DNA of 31,653 nt from a virus: positions 1 through 31,653 of the IMG/VR virus record IMGVR_UViG_3300023281_001116. One strand, given 5' to 3'. This document shows positions 6,650 to 14,236 of this stretch, piece after piece; the first letter of the stretch is position 1, and every line of letters begins with the position of its first letter. The translations under genes and the position numbers were made by a program. Below the pieces are notes generated by a model. The model was not told the origin of the DNA and did not search any database. It was given only the letters and a program-made list of their open reading frames with translations.

Positions 6650-7924
6650 ATGTCATTTCAACGTCTATCTAAGGCGTTCGGTGGTTTTTTTGGTGGCCTC
6701 CCCCGAGGTTTTGTACCACCTGCCAATTGGGTGTCAGTGAACAGTCTTAGTAATTTAGTTGCTCAGGACGAGGATAATATTTTTTTAGAAGACGATAAGG
6801 TTTATTTGCCAGGTGCCGGTATATCCACACCTAAACGTTTTGTTGTCGGCAAAAATGTCACTATTGCATCATTTAATTCGGGTCCCACAGGTAACGTGTG
6901 GGAGTCAAATAGTTCGGACGATATGTTTGTGGGTACTGACGTTGGTAGTTTTACGTTATTCAATGCTCCCGTGCGTTGCCCGAACGGTCAATTATTTAAT
7001 ATATCGGGAAGTGATCCGAGTGAATTAAATATCGTACGAATGGATGGTCTCACCGGGCATGGCGCTGACGGAAGCTCTCTGATTGCTCAAAAATTCGGTA
7101 CGTTCACGGACATCACAACTTTATCGATTTCAACAACGGCGGCAAGTTTACCTATCGGCGGGATTGGTGTTAATGATGGTGTTACTATCGGCGGGACAAC
7201 GCTCAGTATATTGTCCATACGTGAATTAGCTATGTTGAGTTTTTCACCTACGTTTGTCGGGTTGGATCTCGGCGCTGCGGTGGTGTCGGTGGCGTTCGAA
7301 GTGCAAAACCTTGTTAATATTGGTTTGGGTGTTGGAAGCATTGGTATTAAAGGGTTGATTGACTCGGGCAACATTGCGCCGGGGATTCGCGGTACTTTCC
7401 AAGGCTGTGATTTCATCGGACCTGTCACACCGTTGAGCGGTGTTAGTGAGTCCGATTTACGCTTGCGGTTCAATAATTGTGCTCCCGTCCCCAACAGTAC
7501 GGTTGCGGCGGATTCATTTCTTACAGTACCTGAGACTGTTGATATTACGGCCGCAAATACATTTTTTCCAATTGGAGGCGGCAACTGGGACAGCACGGTG
7601 TCTGAGCGAATCACTGTGGACACCAATGGATTAATGACTTATGTTGATCCTGTTCCCGGTTTTATTCGACCCTCATTTAAAGCAACGATTGAAAAAGATG
7701 GTGGAGGGTCCGATAAGCTATTGGTGGGGATATTATACAAGGGTGGTGTGCTGGTTGATCGTGATGGCGAGACCGAAAATAACGCACCCACGTCGGTATC
7801 TGCGTCGGGACTTGTGTTCGCGACAGCGGGGGATACTTTTCAGGGTGGTGTCGCGAATGTTGATAGCGCGGTCACAGATGTGATAGTTTCTAAAGGCAAC
7901 TTAGATGTCATTAACGGGTTTTAA
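6650..7924 (+). CDS. Probable head-fibre or virion accessory protein, beta-helical
   Basis: A 424-aa protein of unknown family, rich in Gly/Ser/Val and with very few Lys/Arg. The N-terminus (MSFQRLSKAFGGFFGG, then PPANWVSV) is short and amphipathic and could be an anchor. Residues ~35-285 contain many short repeated strands (KNVTIASF, LFNISGSD, KGLIDSGNI, FQGCDFIG), the rhythm of a right-handed beta-helix or similar stacked-strand fold. From ~300 onward the pattern changes to a jelly-roll-like domain (VDTNGLMTYVDP, FIRPSFKATIEKDGG), as seen at the tips of phage fibres. Lying inside the head cassette rather than beside the tailspike, it is more likely to decorate the capsid. No enzymatic motif was seen. 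Confidence 0.55.
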   Translation: MSFQRLSKAFGGFFGGLPRGFVPPANWVSVNSLSNLVAQDEDNIFLEDDKVYLPGAGISTPKRFVVGKNVTIASFNSGPTGNVWESNSSDDMFVGTDVGSFTLFNAPVRCPNGQLFNISGSDPSELNIVRMDGLTGHGADGSSLIAQKFGTFTDITTLSISTTAASLPIGGIGVNDGVTIGGTTLSILSIRELAMLSFSPTFVGLDLGAAVVSVAFEVQNLVNIGLGVGSIGIKGLIDSGNIAPGIRGTFQGCDFIGPVTPLSGVSESDLRLRFNNCAPVPNSTVAADSFLTVPETVDITAANTFFPIGGGNWDSTVSERITVDTNGLMTYVDPVPGFIRPSFKATIEKDGGGSDKLLVGILYKGGVLVDRDGETENNAPTSVSASGLVFATAGDTFQGGVANVDSAVTDVIVSKGNLDVINGF

Positions 7925-7926
7925 TT

Positions 7927-9096
7927 ATGTGGCTACTTGAGGCAAGTGTTCGTCAAGCTATTGAGAAAGCTGAAAAGGCGGGATTGACGCCGACTACTGA
8001 GCAAGAAGTCGAATTCATGGCCCAACGTGGGGGTGGTTCTGAAGATGACACCTCTCGAATATTGACCATAGCGGGCAATAACGCGGAGATATCGATAAAG
8101 GGTGTTTTGACTAAAGCGCCTAGTTTTTTCGCTATGATTTTCGGTGGCGGAAATACGGCATACCCCGAAATAATTTCGGCGATTGCGCAAGCTGAACAAA
8201 ACCCTGATGTTGATAATATTCGGATGTCAGTGGATAGCCCCGGTGGGAGCGTTGATGGTTTGTTTGACACGCTTGATGCTATTCAGGCAGCAAAAAAACC
8301 CATCACTGCCACGGTTCACAACACGGCGGCGAGCGCCGCATTTGCAATTGCTGCACAAGCGGATACAATTGTCGCAGCAAACCACGCGGTGCGCGTTGGT
8401 TCGGTGGGTGTTGTGGCTAGTTATGCGGTTCATGACGAAGTTGTCACAATCGCAAGTACCAAGGCACCAAAAAAGGCGCCGGATGTATCAACCCCCAAGG
8501 GGGTTGGAATGGTACGCGAGGAATTAGATGCATTGCATGATATTTTTGTTGAGTCAATTGCGAGTGGTCGTAGTACGACCGTTTCAAAAGTTAACGCGGA
8601 TTTCGGTCAAGGCGGTGTGGTCTTGGCGAATGAAGCGGTAAAGCGCGGTATGATTGACAGTGTGGTGGGTGTGAAGCTTGCCCCCGTTCAGTCTGCCTCA
8701 ACTATAAAAACCGCCCTCGTTGGCGGGGGAAAACCGGAGATCGGATCTATGGACCGTAATACACTGATGGCCCTACACCCCGACGTTTACGCGGCGGTGG
8801 TTAAAGAGGGGGTCGATCAAGAACGTGATCGCGTAACGGCGCACATGACAATGGGCGAGGCGTCTGGCGATATGAAAACCGCAAGCGAAGCTATTAAAAA
8901 TGGCGACGGTATGACGATGACCTTACAAGCAACCTACATGACCGCAGGCAGAAATAATGCGGACATCAACGCGCGCCAAGGTGATGCGGATGACAGCTCA
9001 GCTTCTGACAATGCTGATTCCAGCGCTGCGGATGCGGATTCCGAAGCGAAGCAAGTCGCCGACATGGTCTGTGCTCGTATTGCAGGGGGTGCCTAA
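7927..9096 (+). CDS. S49-family head maturation protease with C-terminal scaffold region
   Basis: Cleaves scaffold and possibly other head proteins during capsid maturation, as lambda gpC does. The SppA/ClpP fold is visible at about residues 45-250: an oxyanion segment DSPGGSVDG at 103-111; the nucleophile region HNTAASAAF with probable catalytic Ser136; and a downstream Lys-containing stretch STKAPKKAPD (177-186), where the base lysine of S49 enzymes is expected. Residues ~275-389 are helical, acidic and Ala/Asp-rich, with the MGEASGDMKTA-type sequence common to phage protease-scaffold fusions. This part can probably also be made alone from an internal ATG (8749). The start lies 2 bases after the previous stop with a weak ribosome binding site. 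Confidence 0.88.
   Translation: MWLLEASVRQAIEKAEKAGLTPTTEQEVEFMAQRGGGSEDDTSRILTIAGNNAEISIKGVLTKAPSFFAMIFGGGNTAYPEIISAIAQAEQNPDVDNIRMSVDSPGGSVDGLFDTLDAIQAAKKPITATVHNTAASAAFAIAAQADTIVAANHAVRVGSVGVVASYAVHDEVVTIASTKAPKKAPDVSTPKGVGMVREELDALHDIFVESIASGRSTTVSKVNADFGQGGVVLANEAVKRGMIDSVVGVKLAPVQSASTIKTALVGGGKPEIGSMDRNTLMALHPDVYAAVVKEGVDQERDRVTAHMTMGEASGDMKTASEAIKNGDGMTMTLQATYMTAGRNNADINARQGDADDSSASDNADSSAADADSEAKQVADMVCARIAGGA
8749..9096 (+). CDS. Nested in-frame scaffold protein (Nu3-like), internal start
   Basis: ATG 8749 (codon 275 of the protease) is preceded by GGAG at 8736-8739 with a 9-base spacer and would give a 115-aa protein identical to the protease C-terminus. It begins MDRNTLMALHPD, contains a helical core and ends in a Ser/Ala/Asp-rich tail. 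In lambda, scaffold Nu3 is made in exactly this way inside gene C. The ribosome binding site and frame are seen directly; separate expression is inferred from the lambda precedent. Confidence 0.5.
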   Translation: MDRNTLMALHPDVYAAVVKEGVDQERDRVTAHMTMGEASGDMKTASEAIKNGDGMTMTLQATYMTAGRNNADINARQGDADDSSASDNADSSAADADSEAKQVADMVCARIAGGA

Positions 9097-9098
9097 TT

Positions 9099-9803
9099 AT
9101 GGGAGATCCTATAATCACAAACGTTGATATTGGTGGAGTCATCTTTAAAAACGCATCCTTTCGCGACGAGCTGTTGACTTTTGCAGGTGCGGGCACCGTG
9201 CTAGGTGGGACCATTTTAGCTCGCAAAGCTGTGGCTGACGCGGTTGTTGCTGCGGCAGATGGAGGCAACACGGGTAATGGTACGGTCACGCTGAGTACTG
9301 TTGCAGCGGGTACAATTGTACCTGTGGTGGGGGTGTATGTGTTGACTGTCACTACTGCGGTTGCTACTGGCGGCGTGTGGAAATTAGAGGACCCTAACGG
9401 CAACATTGTTGCTACTGAGTTGACGATGGTGTTAGCTACTCCGACGGTGTTCACTGTCGCCGGTCTTACCTTTACCATCACAGCGGGCGGTACTGACTTC
9501 GCATTGGCTGATTTTTTCACTTTGACCGTTGCTGCGGATGGCAAAATGGTACCATTTGCTATTGCGGGCGCGGGTGGTGCTCAAATCCCCAACGCCGTTA
9601 TTGTAAATGACGTTGTGGCCACAGGGGCAGGCAACGAGCCTGTACGTCCGATGATTTCCGGTCACGTCCGCAAAGAAAAATTGATTATCGATGCCGACGG
9701 CGACGGTAGTAACATCACCGATGCTATTCTTGATCAGCTTCGTGATTTCACAATCGTTTCGGATGATGTTCAAGAACTGAACATCTTCGATAACCAACCA
9801 TAA
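9099..9803 (+). CDS. Head decoration protein (gpD-like) with inserted beta domain
   Basis: Binds the expanded capsid surface and stabilises it. The C-terminal part (TLTVAADGKMVPF, IPNAVIVNDVVATGAG, then a VRKEKLIIDADG strand) and the N-terminal FRDELLTFAGAGTVLGGTILAR segment resemble lambda gpD-type decoration proteins, which are normally ~110-130 aa. Here the protein is 234 aa because a ~90-residue, Thr/Val/Gly-rich stretch (about residues 55-145) is inserted. Its alternating pattern (NGTVTLS, GVYVLTV, GVWKLEDPNG, FTVAGLTFTI) looks like an Ig-like or similar beta-sandwich. It follows the protease and precedes the major capsid protein, as in lambda C-D-E. Confidence 0.78.
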   Translation: MGDPIITNVDIGGVIFKNASFRDELLTFAGAGTVLGGTILARKAVADAVVAAADGGNTGNGTVTLSTVAAGTIVPVVGVYVLTVTTAVATGGVWKLEDPNGNIVATELTMVLATPTVFTVAGLTFTITAGGTDFALADFFTLTVAADGKMVPFAIAGAGGAQIPNAVIVNDVVATGAGNEPVRPMISGHVRKEKLIIDADGDGSNITDAILDQLRDFTIVSDDVQELNIFDNQP

Positions 9804-9816
9804 GGGGGCACCGGTT

Positions 9817-10908
9817 ATGAGCGATAAAGAAACAATACGCATGATTGAGGCGTACAACCAATCGGCTGAACCCACGTTGTTTTTTAGCGGGTTTTTTCAA
9901 AGTCCACCTCGAAATTTTTACGATGCTCAGTCTGTAGAATTCGACATTGTTCGTAGTGATGAGGATATTTCTATTGCTGTCACGGACATGACCACAGGTT
10001 ATCGTGCGAATAGTGCTGATGATTATACGAATAAGAAATTTACAGCGCCCGTCCATAAAGAGTCATTTTCTTTGGATTCTTATGAATTGATTAATCGCAT
10101 GCCTGGTCAAGACCCATTTGCCGATATTAATTTTCGAGCGAATTTGATTGGACGATTTTTTGGCGGCATGACTAAGATCGAACGCAAGATCCGTCGTTCG
10201 ATTGAGTTGCAAGCGTCTCAAGTCTTACAAACCGGTACAGCGCTGTTGACTGATGAAAACGGTGTTGCGATTTATAGCATTAACTACAGTCCTAAAGCCA
10301 CACACTTTCCAACATCGGCCATCGCGTGGAACGCAGTTGGCGCTACGATTGTTTCAGACATTAGTAGCTTAGCTGAGATCATCCGTAATGATGGCTTAGA
10401 CGACCCCGACCAGTTGATTATGGGTATTGACGCGTTCGAAGCGTTCATCGCTGACCCCGCCATCATCCAACGATTTGAAACCCGCCGTATTGATTTGGGT
10501 TCCATCGCTCCCATGCAACCGCGAGGTAAGGGTGCTAGTTTTCGGGGTGTCGTTAATATTGGCAACTACATGTTTGACGTGTGGACTTATGCCGGTCGAT
10601 ACAAACATCCGCAAACAGGTGTTAAAACTCAATACTTGGATCCTGCTAAAGTTATTGTTCGGTCAAGTGGGGGTCGCCTTGATGCAACGTTTGGCGGGAT
10701 TCCTAACATCGGTCAAATACTCAATGTCAATAGTATTAGCATACCCGGTTTGCCTAACCGTGTGAGTAATGTTGACGGTGGAACCGACATGTTCACCAAT
10801 GTGTGGTTGACCGAAGGTGGTGAGCAATTGATGGGTGGTGTTGGTACGCGCCCATTGTATATACCGACAGCTATTGACACTTACGGTTGTTTAGACACGG
10901 GTGTGTAA
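9817..10908 (+). CDS. Major capsid protein, lambda gpE family
   Basis: Builds the icosahedral shell. At 363 aa it is close to lambda gpE (341). Family-like features include an early PPRNFYDAQSVEFDIV segment, the KESFSLDSYELINRMPGQ region, the GTALLTDENGV stretch and a C-terminal VWLTEGGEQLMGGVGTRPL. A strong ribosome binding site (AAGGGGG, 9802-9808) precedes ATG 9817. The start region can pair with upstream sequence (ATAACC 9790-9795 with GGTTAT 9813-9818). It follows the decoration gene by 13 bases. Confidence 0.92.
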   Translation: MSDKETIRMIEAYNQSAEPTLFFSGFFQSPPRNFYDAQSVEFDIVRSDEDISIAVTDMTTGYRANSADDYTNKKFTAPVHKESFSLDSYELINRMPGQDPFADINFRANLIGRFFGGMTKIERKIRRSIELQASQVLQTGTALLTDENGVAIYSINYSPKATHFPTSAIAWNAVGATIVSDISSLAEIIRNDGLDDPDQLIMGIDAFEAFIADPAIIQRFETRRIDLGSIAPMQPRGKGASFRGVVNIGNYMFDVWTYAGRYKHPQTGVKTQYLDPAKVIVRSSGGRLDATFGGIPNIGQILNVNSISIPGLPNRVSNVDGGTDMFTNVWLTEGGEQLMGGVGTRPLYIPTAIDTYGCLDTGV

Positions 10909-10936
10909 ATTTACTAAGTAGGTGGGAGTTACTATT

Positions 10937-11188
10937 ATGAGTAAGAAAGATAAACAAACGTTCGCGGCACCTGCGGCTGTTGAACCTGAACCTGAAAAGT
11001 TCGCGGCACCTGCGGTTCATACTGCAACTCGTAAAAATGTTGTGGTTAAGGCCGGAAAATGCGTAACGTCACCGGTGGGTATGTTGGAAGCTGGCGATGA
11101 AATCAAACCTGAATATTTTGTTGCCCCGGCGGATGCCGAGAAATCTATTAAGCGTTTGATTGATATTGGTTGCGCAGAAGTAAAATAA
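10937..11188 (+). CDS. Small hypothetical protein after the capsid gene
   Basis: An 83-aa protein with a low-complexity N-terminus containing a duplicated FAAPA(A/V) peptide, encoded by two nearly identical 17-base stretches (about 10959-10975 and 10998-11015), separated by EPEPE. The C-terminal ~50 residues (VVVKAGKCVTSPVGMLEAGDEI, then SIKRLIDIGCAEVK) look like a small folded domain. GTG 10922 is in frame, but ATG 10937 has GGTGGGAG at 10921-10928 and is preferred. It sits where lambda has gpFI. I do not recognise the family; a head-completion or packaging-accessory role is inferred from position. Its stop shares one base with the next ATG. Confidence 0.6.
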   Translation: MSKKDKQTFAAPAAVEPEPEKFAAPAVHTATRKNVVVKAGKCVTSPVGMLEAGDEIKPEYFVAPADAEKSIKRLIDIGCAEVK

Positions 11189-11571
11189 TGGGACTACGAT
11201 CTGTTGCCGAAGCCGACCTTGCGTTCACTCTTGAAGATGATGTGAACGGCTTCGCGTGGCCCATTACCGTGACCGACCCTGCCGGGACAGTGGGGTCGCT
11301 TACGGGTGCATCGGGGGATATCGGTCAATTAATCGATCCTGACACCGGTGCAGCCGTAAGCGGACGCTTAGCGCATGTATCGTTGCGTATTGCTACGTTG
11401 ACCGCGAAAGGTTTGGCGATACCTGAAAATATTACGGAATCATCACTTAAGCCTTGGATTGTTGCATTTGATGATATTAATGGTAATTCCTACACGTTTA
11501 AAGTGATGCAATCAAATCCCGATAGAACATTAGGTCTCGTTACTTGTGTGTTGGAGGTTTACGCACCGTGA
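11188..11571 (+). CDS. Putative head-tail connector protein
   Basis: A 127-aa beta-rich protein in the connector position between capsid and sheath genes. It starts MGLRSVAEADLAFTLED and has a VTVTDPAG-like strand-turn, GDIGQLIDPDTGAAVSGRLAHVSLR and SNPDRTLGLVTCVLEVY. This resembles small phage proteins annotated as head-tail joining (gpFII-like), but the assignment is by impression. ATG 11188 shares its A with the preceding TAA, so translation is probably coupled; an in-frame start at 11170 is less likely. The 3' end overlaps the next gene as GTGA. Confidence 0.55.
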   Translation: MGLRSVAEADLAFTLEDDVNGFAWPITVTDPAGTVGSLTGASGDIGQLIDPDTGAAVSGRLAHVSLRIATLTAKGLAIPENITESSLKPWIVAFDDINGNSYTFKVMQSNPDRTLGLVTCVLEVYAP

Positions 11572-12233
11572 CAATACCGACGCTGATCGACAAACAAGAC
11601 ACGTTCGAAATCGTTCGAGATCAAATCGCAATGATTTTAAAAACGGAAGTCATTAGTCAAATGGCGTTAGCAACGACAGCGATGAAAGACCCCGAAGAAT
11701 GGAATTTACGTATTTTTTCGGAACGATCAAATCCGTGGGAACAACTGTTGAATCAGCAAACAGTGCGGACGCCTATTGTTAATGTGTGGTTTGATAATTC
11801 GAATTTTTTGAAAAGTAAAAGTAATATAGGTGAACGACAACAAGCCGCGTGTGTTTATAACATTGATTGTCTTGGGTTCGGTGTTGCGTCGGATAATCCG
11901 GGCGGCGGACACAACCCCGGCGATAAAGAGGCCGCGTTTGAATTGCAACGTACGTTGCGACTTGTGCGAAATATTCTGATGGCTGCCGAGTATACGCATT
12001 TACTTTTGCGTGGTACCGTTGCCTCACGGTGGCCACAGTCAATAACCGCCATGCAACCTCCCTTGTCAGATAACCCGATACAACAAGTTGCTGGCGGGAG
12101 AATTGCATTTAATGTAGAGTTTTTGGAGTTTTCGCCGCAGGTTGCGAGTGAAACGTTAGAATTGTTATCTTTGGATATTAAACGGGCCGAAACTGGCGAA
12201 TTGCTCGCCGAGGCTGATTATGATTACAGTTAA
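11568..12233 (+). CDS. Putative tail terminator or tail completion protein
   Basis: A 221-aa protein starting at GTG 11568, which overlaps the previous stop (GTGA) and has GGAGG about 10 bases upstream. It begins with a DTFEIVRDQIAMIL helix and includes FSERSNPWEQLLN, TPIVNVWFDNSNF and a C-terminal beta-rich IAFNVEFLEFSPQ segment. The helix-then-beta layout and the position directly before the sheath gene fit tail terminator/completion proteins of contractile-tailed phages, which cap the tube and join it to the head. I recognise no specific family motif; an alternative is another neck protein. Confidence 0.5.
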   Translation: MTIPTLIDKQDTFEIVRDQIAMILKTEVISQMALATTAMKDPEEWNLRIFSERSNPWEQLLNQQTVRTPIVNVWFDNSNFLKSKSNIGERQQAACVYNIDCLGFGVASDNPGGGHNPGDKEAAFELQRTLRLVRNILMAAEYTHLLLRGTVASRWPQSITAMQPPLSDNPIQQVAGGRIAFNVEFLEFSPQVASETLELLSLDIKRAETGELLAEADYDYS

Positions 12234-12245
12234 GGGGGAAAACTC

Positions 12246-13742
12246 ATGGCGATAAGTACGGCTATTGATGCTTCGGCAGTTGCGCGCGTTCTCGGTATAA
12301 AAACAATTTATGAGGACCTTCGTGGGGCGAATGTGGTTCTACTACCGCAACGTGTCGCGCTGGTTGGTCAAGGCGCAACTGCCTCGACCTACTCAACAAC
12401 TAAAGCGCAAGTGACGAGTGCACAAGAGGTTGCCACAAATTATGGTTTTGGTTCACCGTTGCACTTGGCGGCGCTACAGTTGTTGCCCGCTAACGGTGAT
12501 GGCATCGGAACCATCCCATTGACCGTCTATCCTCTTGTTGACGATGGGTCCGGTGTGGTTTCCGCAGGCGATATTACCCCCAGTGGGGCTGTAACAAAAG
12601 CAGGATCGTTTATTGTACGTATTAACAACATTGACAGTGCGTCGTTCGTTGTATCTGTCGGTGACGCCGTTGCTACGATTATCACAAACATTGCAACGGC
12701 TGTCGCGGCGGAACTTAATCTTCCTATGCTTGGGGTGGATAATACCACTGTATTTGATCTCACTTCGAAGTGGGCCGGAACAAGCGCCAACGATTTATTT
12801 ATCGAAGTTGTCGGACCGACAGACACGGGTGTATCGTTTGCGATCACTCAACCCGTGGGCGGCCTGGTTAATCCTGACATTGACGCCGCGTTGGCGCAGG
12901 TTGGTGGGGTGTGGGAAACTGTAATTCTTAATTGTCTGGATATTGCCGACACCGCGACGCTTGATAAATATCAAGTGTTTGGTGATGGTCGGTGGGGTGC
13001 AATTGTTAAAAAACCTTTGGGTGTGTTTACAGGTAATACCGCAACGACCGTTAGTGCGGCAACAGCCGTTTCTGACACGCGTAAACCAGATCGAACAAAC
13101 GGTCAGTTGGTTGCGCCGGGCTCCAAAGATTTACCGTTTGTTGTTGCGGCTCGCGAGCTTGCACCCATTGTGGTATTAGCGAACAACAACCCCGCACACG
13201 ATTATGGTAGTCAGCCCGCGACAGGATTGACCCCCGGCACCGATGGCGAACAATGGACTTATACGCAACGTGATGCGGCTGTGAAAGCAGGCAGCTCGAC
13301 TATTGAAGTTAAAGACGGTGTGATTAATGTGTCAGACACTGTCACATTTTACCACCCTACGGGTGATCCTAACCCCGCATTTCGTTTTTTTGTTGATATC
13401 GTTAAATTGCAAAACATCATTTTCAATTTTGATTTGCGGTTTGCAACGGATGAGTGGGACGGTGCGCCTTTAATTCCAGACGACCAGTACACAACCAATC
13501 GTTCGGCGAAAAAACCACGTACGGCGGTTACTGTTGCGAATACCGTCATTGACGCGTTAGCCGCCGAAGCATTGATTAGCGATCCAAAAACGGCGAAAGC
13601 TAACACGATTGCTGAAATTGACGGGGCTAATCCTAAACGTTTGAATTTATCAGTGACTATTCAACTTGTGGGCAATAGTAATATTATCTCAATGGATTTA
13701 AATTTTGGGTTTTTCTTTGGCCAATCAACACTAGCCGCGTAA
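12246..13742 (+). CDS. Tail sheath protein, Mu gpL-like
   Basis: The contractile sheath subunit that surrounds the tube and shortens on infection. At 498 aa it matches Mu-type sheath proteins. Family-like features include an N-terminal arm with GANVVLLPQRVALVGQG; the central segments PLTVYPLVDD and WETVILNCLDIAD; and, towards the C-terminus, WTYTQRDAAVKAGSSTIEVKDG, the strand IINVSDTVTFYHP-type region and RFFVDIVKLQNIIFNFDLRF. The C-terminal strand region needed for sheath interlocking (LSVTIQLVGN, MDLNFGFFFG) is present. A strong ribosome binding site AAGGGGGAA precedes ATG 12246. The presence of this gene shows that the phage has a contractile tail. Confidence 0.9.
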   Translation: MAISTAIDASAVARVLGIKTIYEDLRGANVVLLPQRVALVGQGATASTYSTTKAQVTSAQEVATNYGFGSPLHLAALQLLPANGDGIGTIPLTVYPLVDDGSGVVSAGDITPSGAVTKAGSFIVRINNIDSASFVVSVGDAVATIITNIATAVAAELNLPMLGVDNTTVFDLTSKWAGTSANDLFIEVVGPTDTGVSFAITQPVGGLVNPDIDAALAQVGGVWETVILNCLDIADTATLDKYQVFGDGRWGAIVKKPLGVFTGNTATTVSAATAVSDTRKPDRTNGQLVAPGSKDLPFVVAARELAPIVVLANNNPAHDYGSQPATGLTPGTDGEQWTYTQRDAAVKAGSSTIEVKDGVINVSDTVTFYHPTGDPNPAFRFFVDIVKLQNIIFNFDLRFATDEWDGAPLIPDDQYTTNRSAKKPRTAVTVANTVIDALAAEALISDPKTAKANTIAEIDGANPKRLNLSVTIQLVGNSNIISMDLNFGFFFGQSTLAA

Positions 13743-13762
13743 CACAGAGGAGTAAATAAGTT

Positions 13763-14146
13763 ATGTCTGCAATAGGTGGTAGTATTGAATCGGTAACTCT
13801 TGCTGGCCGAGAATTCCCGGTTGCTGCGGATGCTGAATCACAGCGTAAATTGGGAGGCTTCGAAAATGAAGTCCAAGCAAATGGTGACGGTAGTACTCGC
13901 ACGGTTAAAACTCGCGTGCCTTGGTCAATTGACGGGTTAACACTAGAGGTTGATGATGACAGAGGCGACCAAGAATTTCTTCAAGATTTGTCCGATGCTA
14001 ATACGGATTTTGCGTTCGGTGCGAATTTTGTTTCGGGTGCAACATATCAAGGTACCGGACAGATTGTAGGTGAAACCCAAGTAAGCAGCCAAAACGCCAC
14101 AGCGGCTGTTTCGTTCATGGGTCCAGGTGTTTTAACCAAGCAATAA
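13763..14146 (+). CDS. Tail tube protein, Mu-type
   Basis: A 127-aa protein that polymerises into the inner tail tube. It has the expected position directly after the sheath and the expected size (Mu tube ~118 aa). Sequence pattern: IESVTLAGREFPVAADAESQ, then LGGFENEVQANGDGSTRTVKT, VPWSIDGLTLEVDDDRGDQEFLQ and a C-terminal ATAAVSFMGPGVL, consistent with the tube beta-barrel plus short helix. GAGGAG at 13747-13752 is the ribosome binding site. The next 90 bases contain no conventional gene but a strongly structured element. Confidence 0.85.
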   Translation: MSAIGGSIESVTLAGREFPVAADAESQRKLGGFENEVQANGDGSTRTVKTRVPWSIDGLTLEVDDDRGDQEFLQDLSDANTDFAFGANFVSGATYQGTGQIVGETQVSSQNATAAVSFMGPGVLTKQ

Positions 14147-14152
14147 AAATAA

Positions 14153-14212
14153 AGTAGGACATTATGCTGCGTGCGAGTCCTACTGCTCATCCCGGTTCGC
14201 CGGGGCGCAGCA
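14153..14212 (+). ncRNA. Predicted structured RNA element: pseudoknot with UUCG hairpin
   Basis: In the 90-base gap between tube and chaperone genes, three perfect helices can form. Stem A pairs AGTAGGAC (14153-14160) with GTCCTACT (14177-14184), 8 bp. Stem B pairs CCCGG (14191-14195) with CCGGG (14200-14204) around TTCG, 5 bp. Stem C pairs TGCTGCG (14165-14171), which lies in the loop of A, with CGCAGCA (14206-14212), 7 bp, and encloses B. A and C together make an H-type pseudoknot with B nested in it. CCA follows stem C (14213-14215). No U-run follows, so it is not a terminator. It is not a canonical tRNA: there is no anticodon arm and no proper T-arm. An ATG (14164) with AGGA upstream lies inside the loop, so it could regulate translation of a short frame or of the chaperone gene at 14237. 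Confidence 0.45.
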
Positions 14213-14236
14213 CCATTAACATAGTAGGGTGTTATT

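Noticed and set aside
7087-7626. 179-aa minus-strand open frame inside the accessory head gene
   Set aside because: Antisense shadow; composition mirrors the Gly/Val-rich + strand protein and no known motif is present.
8966-9544. 192-aa minus-strand open frame over the decoration gene
   Set aside because: Low-complexity Val/Ala/Thr/Pro peptide arising from the antisense of a beta-rich repeat; no start signal.
9790-9818. Hairpin ATAACC/GGTTAT covering the major capsid start codon
   Set aside because: Only 6 A/T-rich base pairs across a 17-base loop that includes the strong ribosome binding site; likely too weak to regulate.
14165-14215. Possible tRNA gene (7-bp stem ending in CCA, GGTTCG motif)
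   Set aside because: No D-arm, anticodon arm or proper 5-bp/7-base T-arm can be built; only about 48 bases lie between the stem strands' ends.
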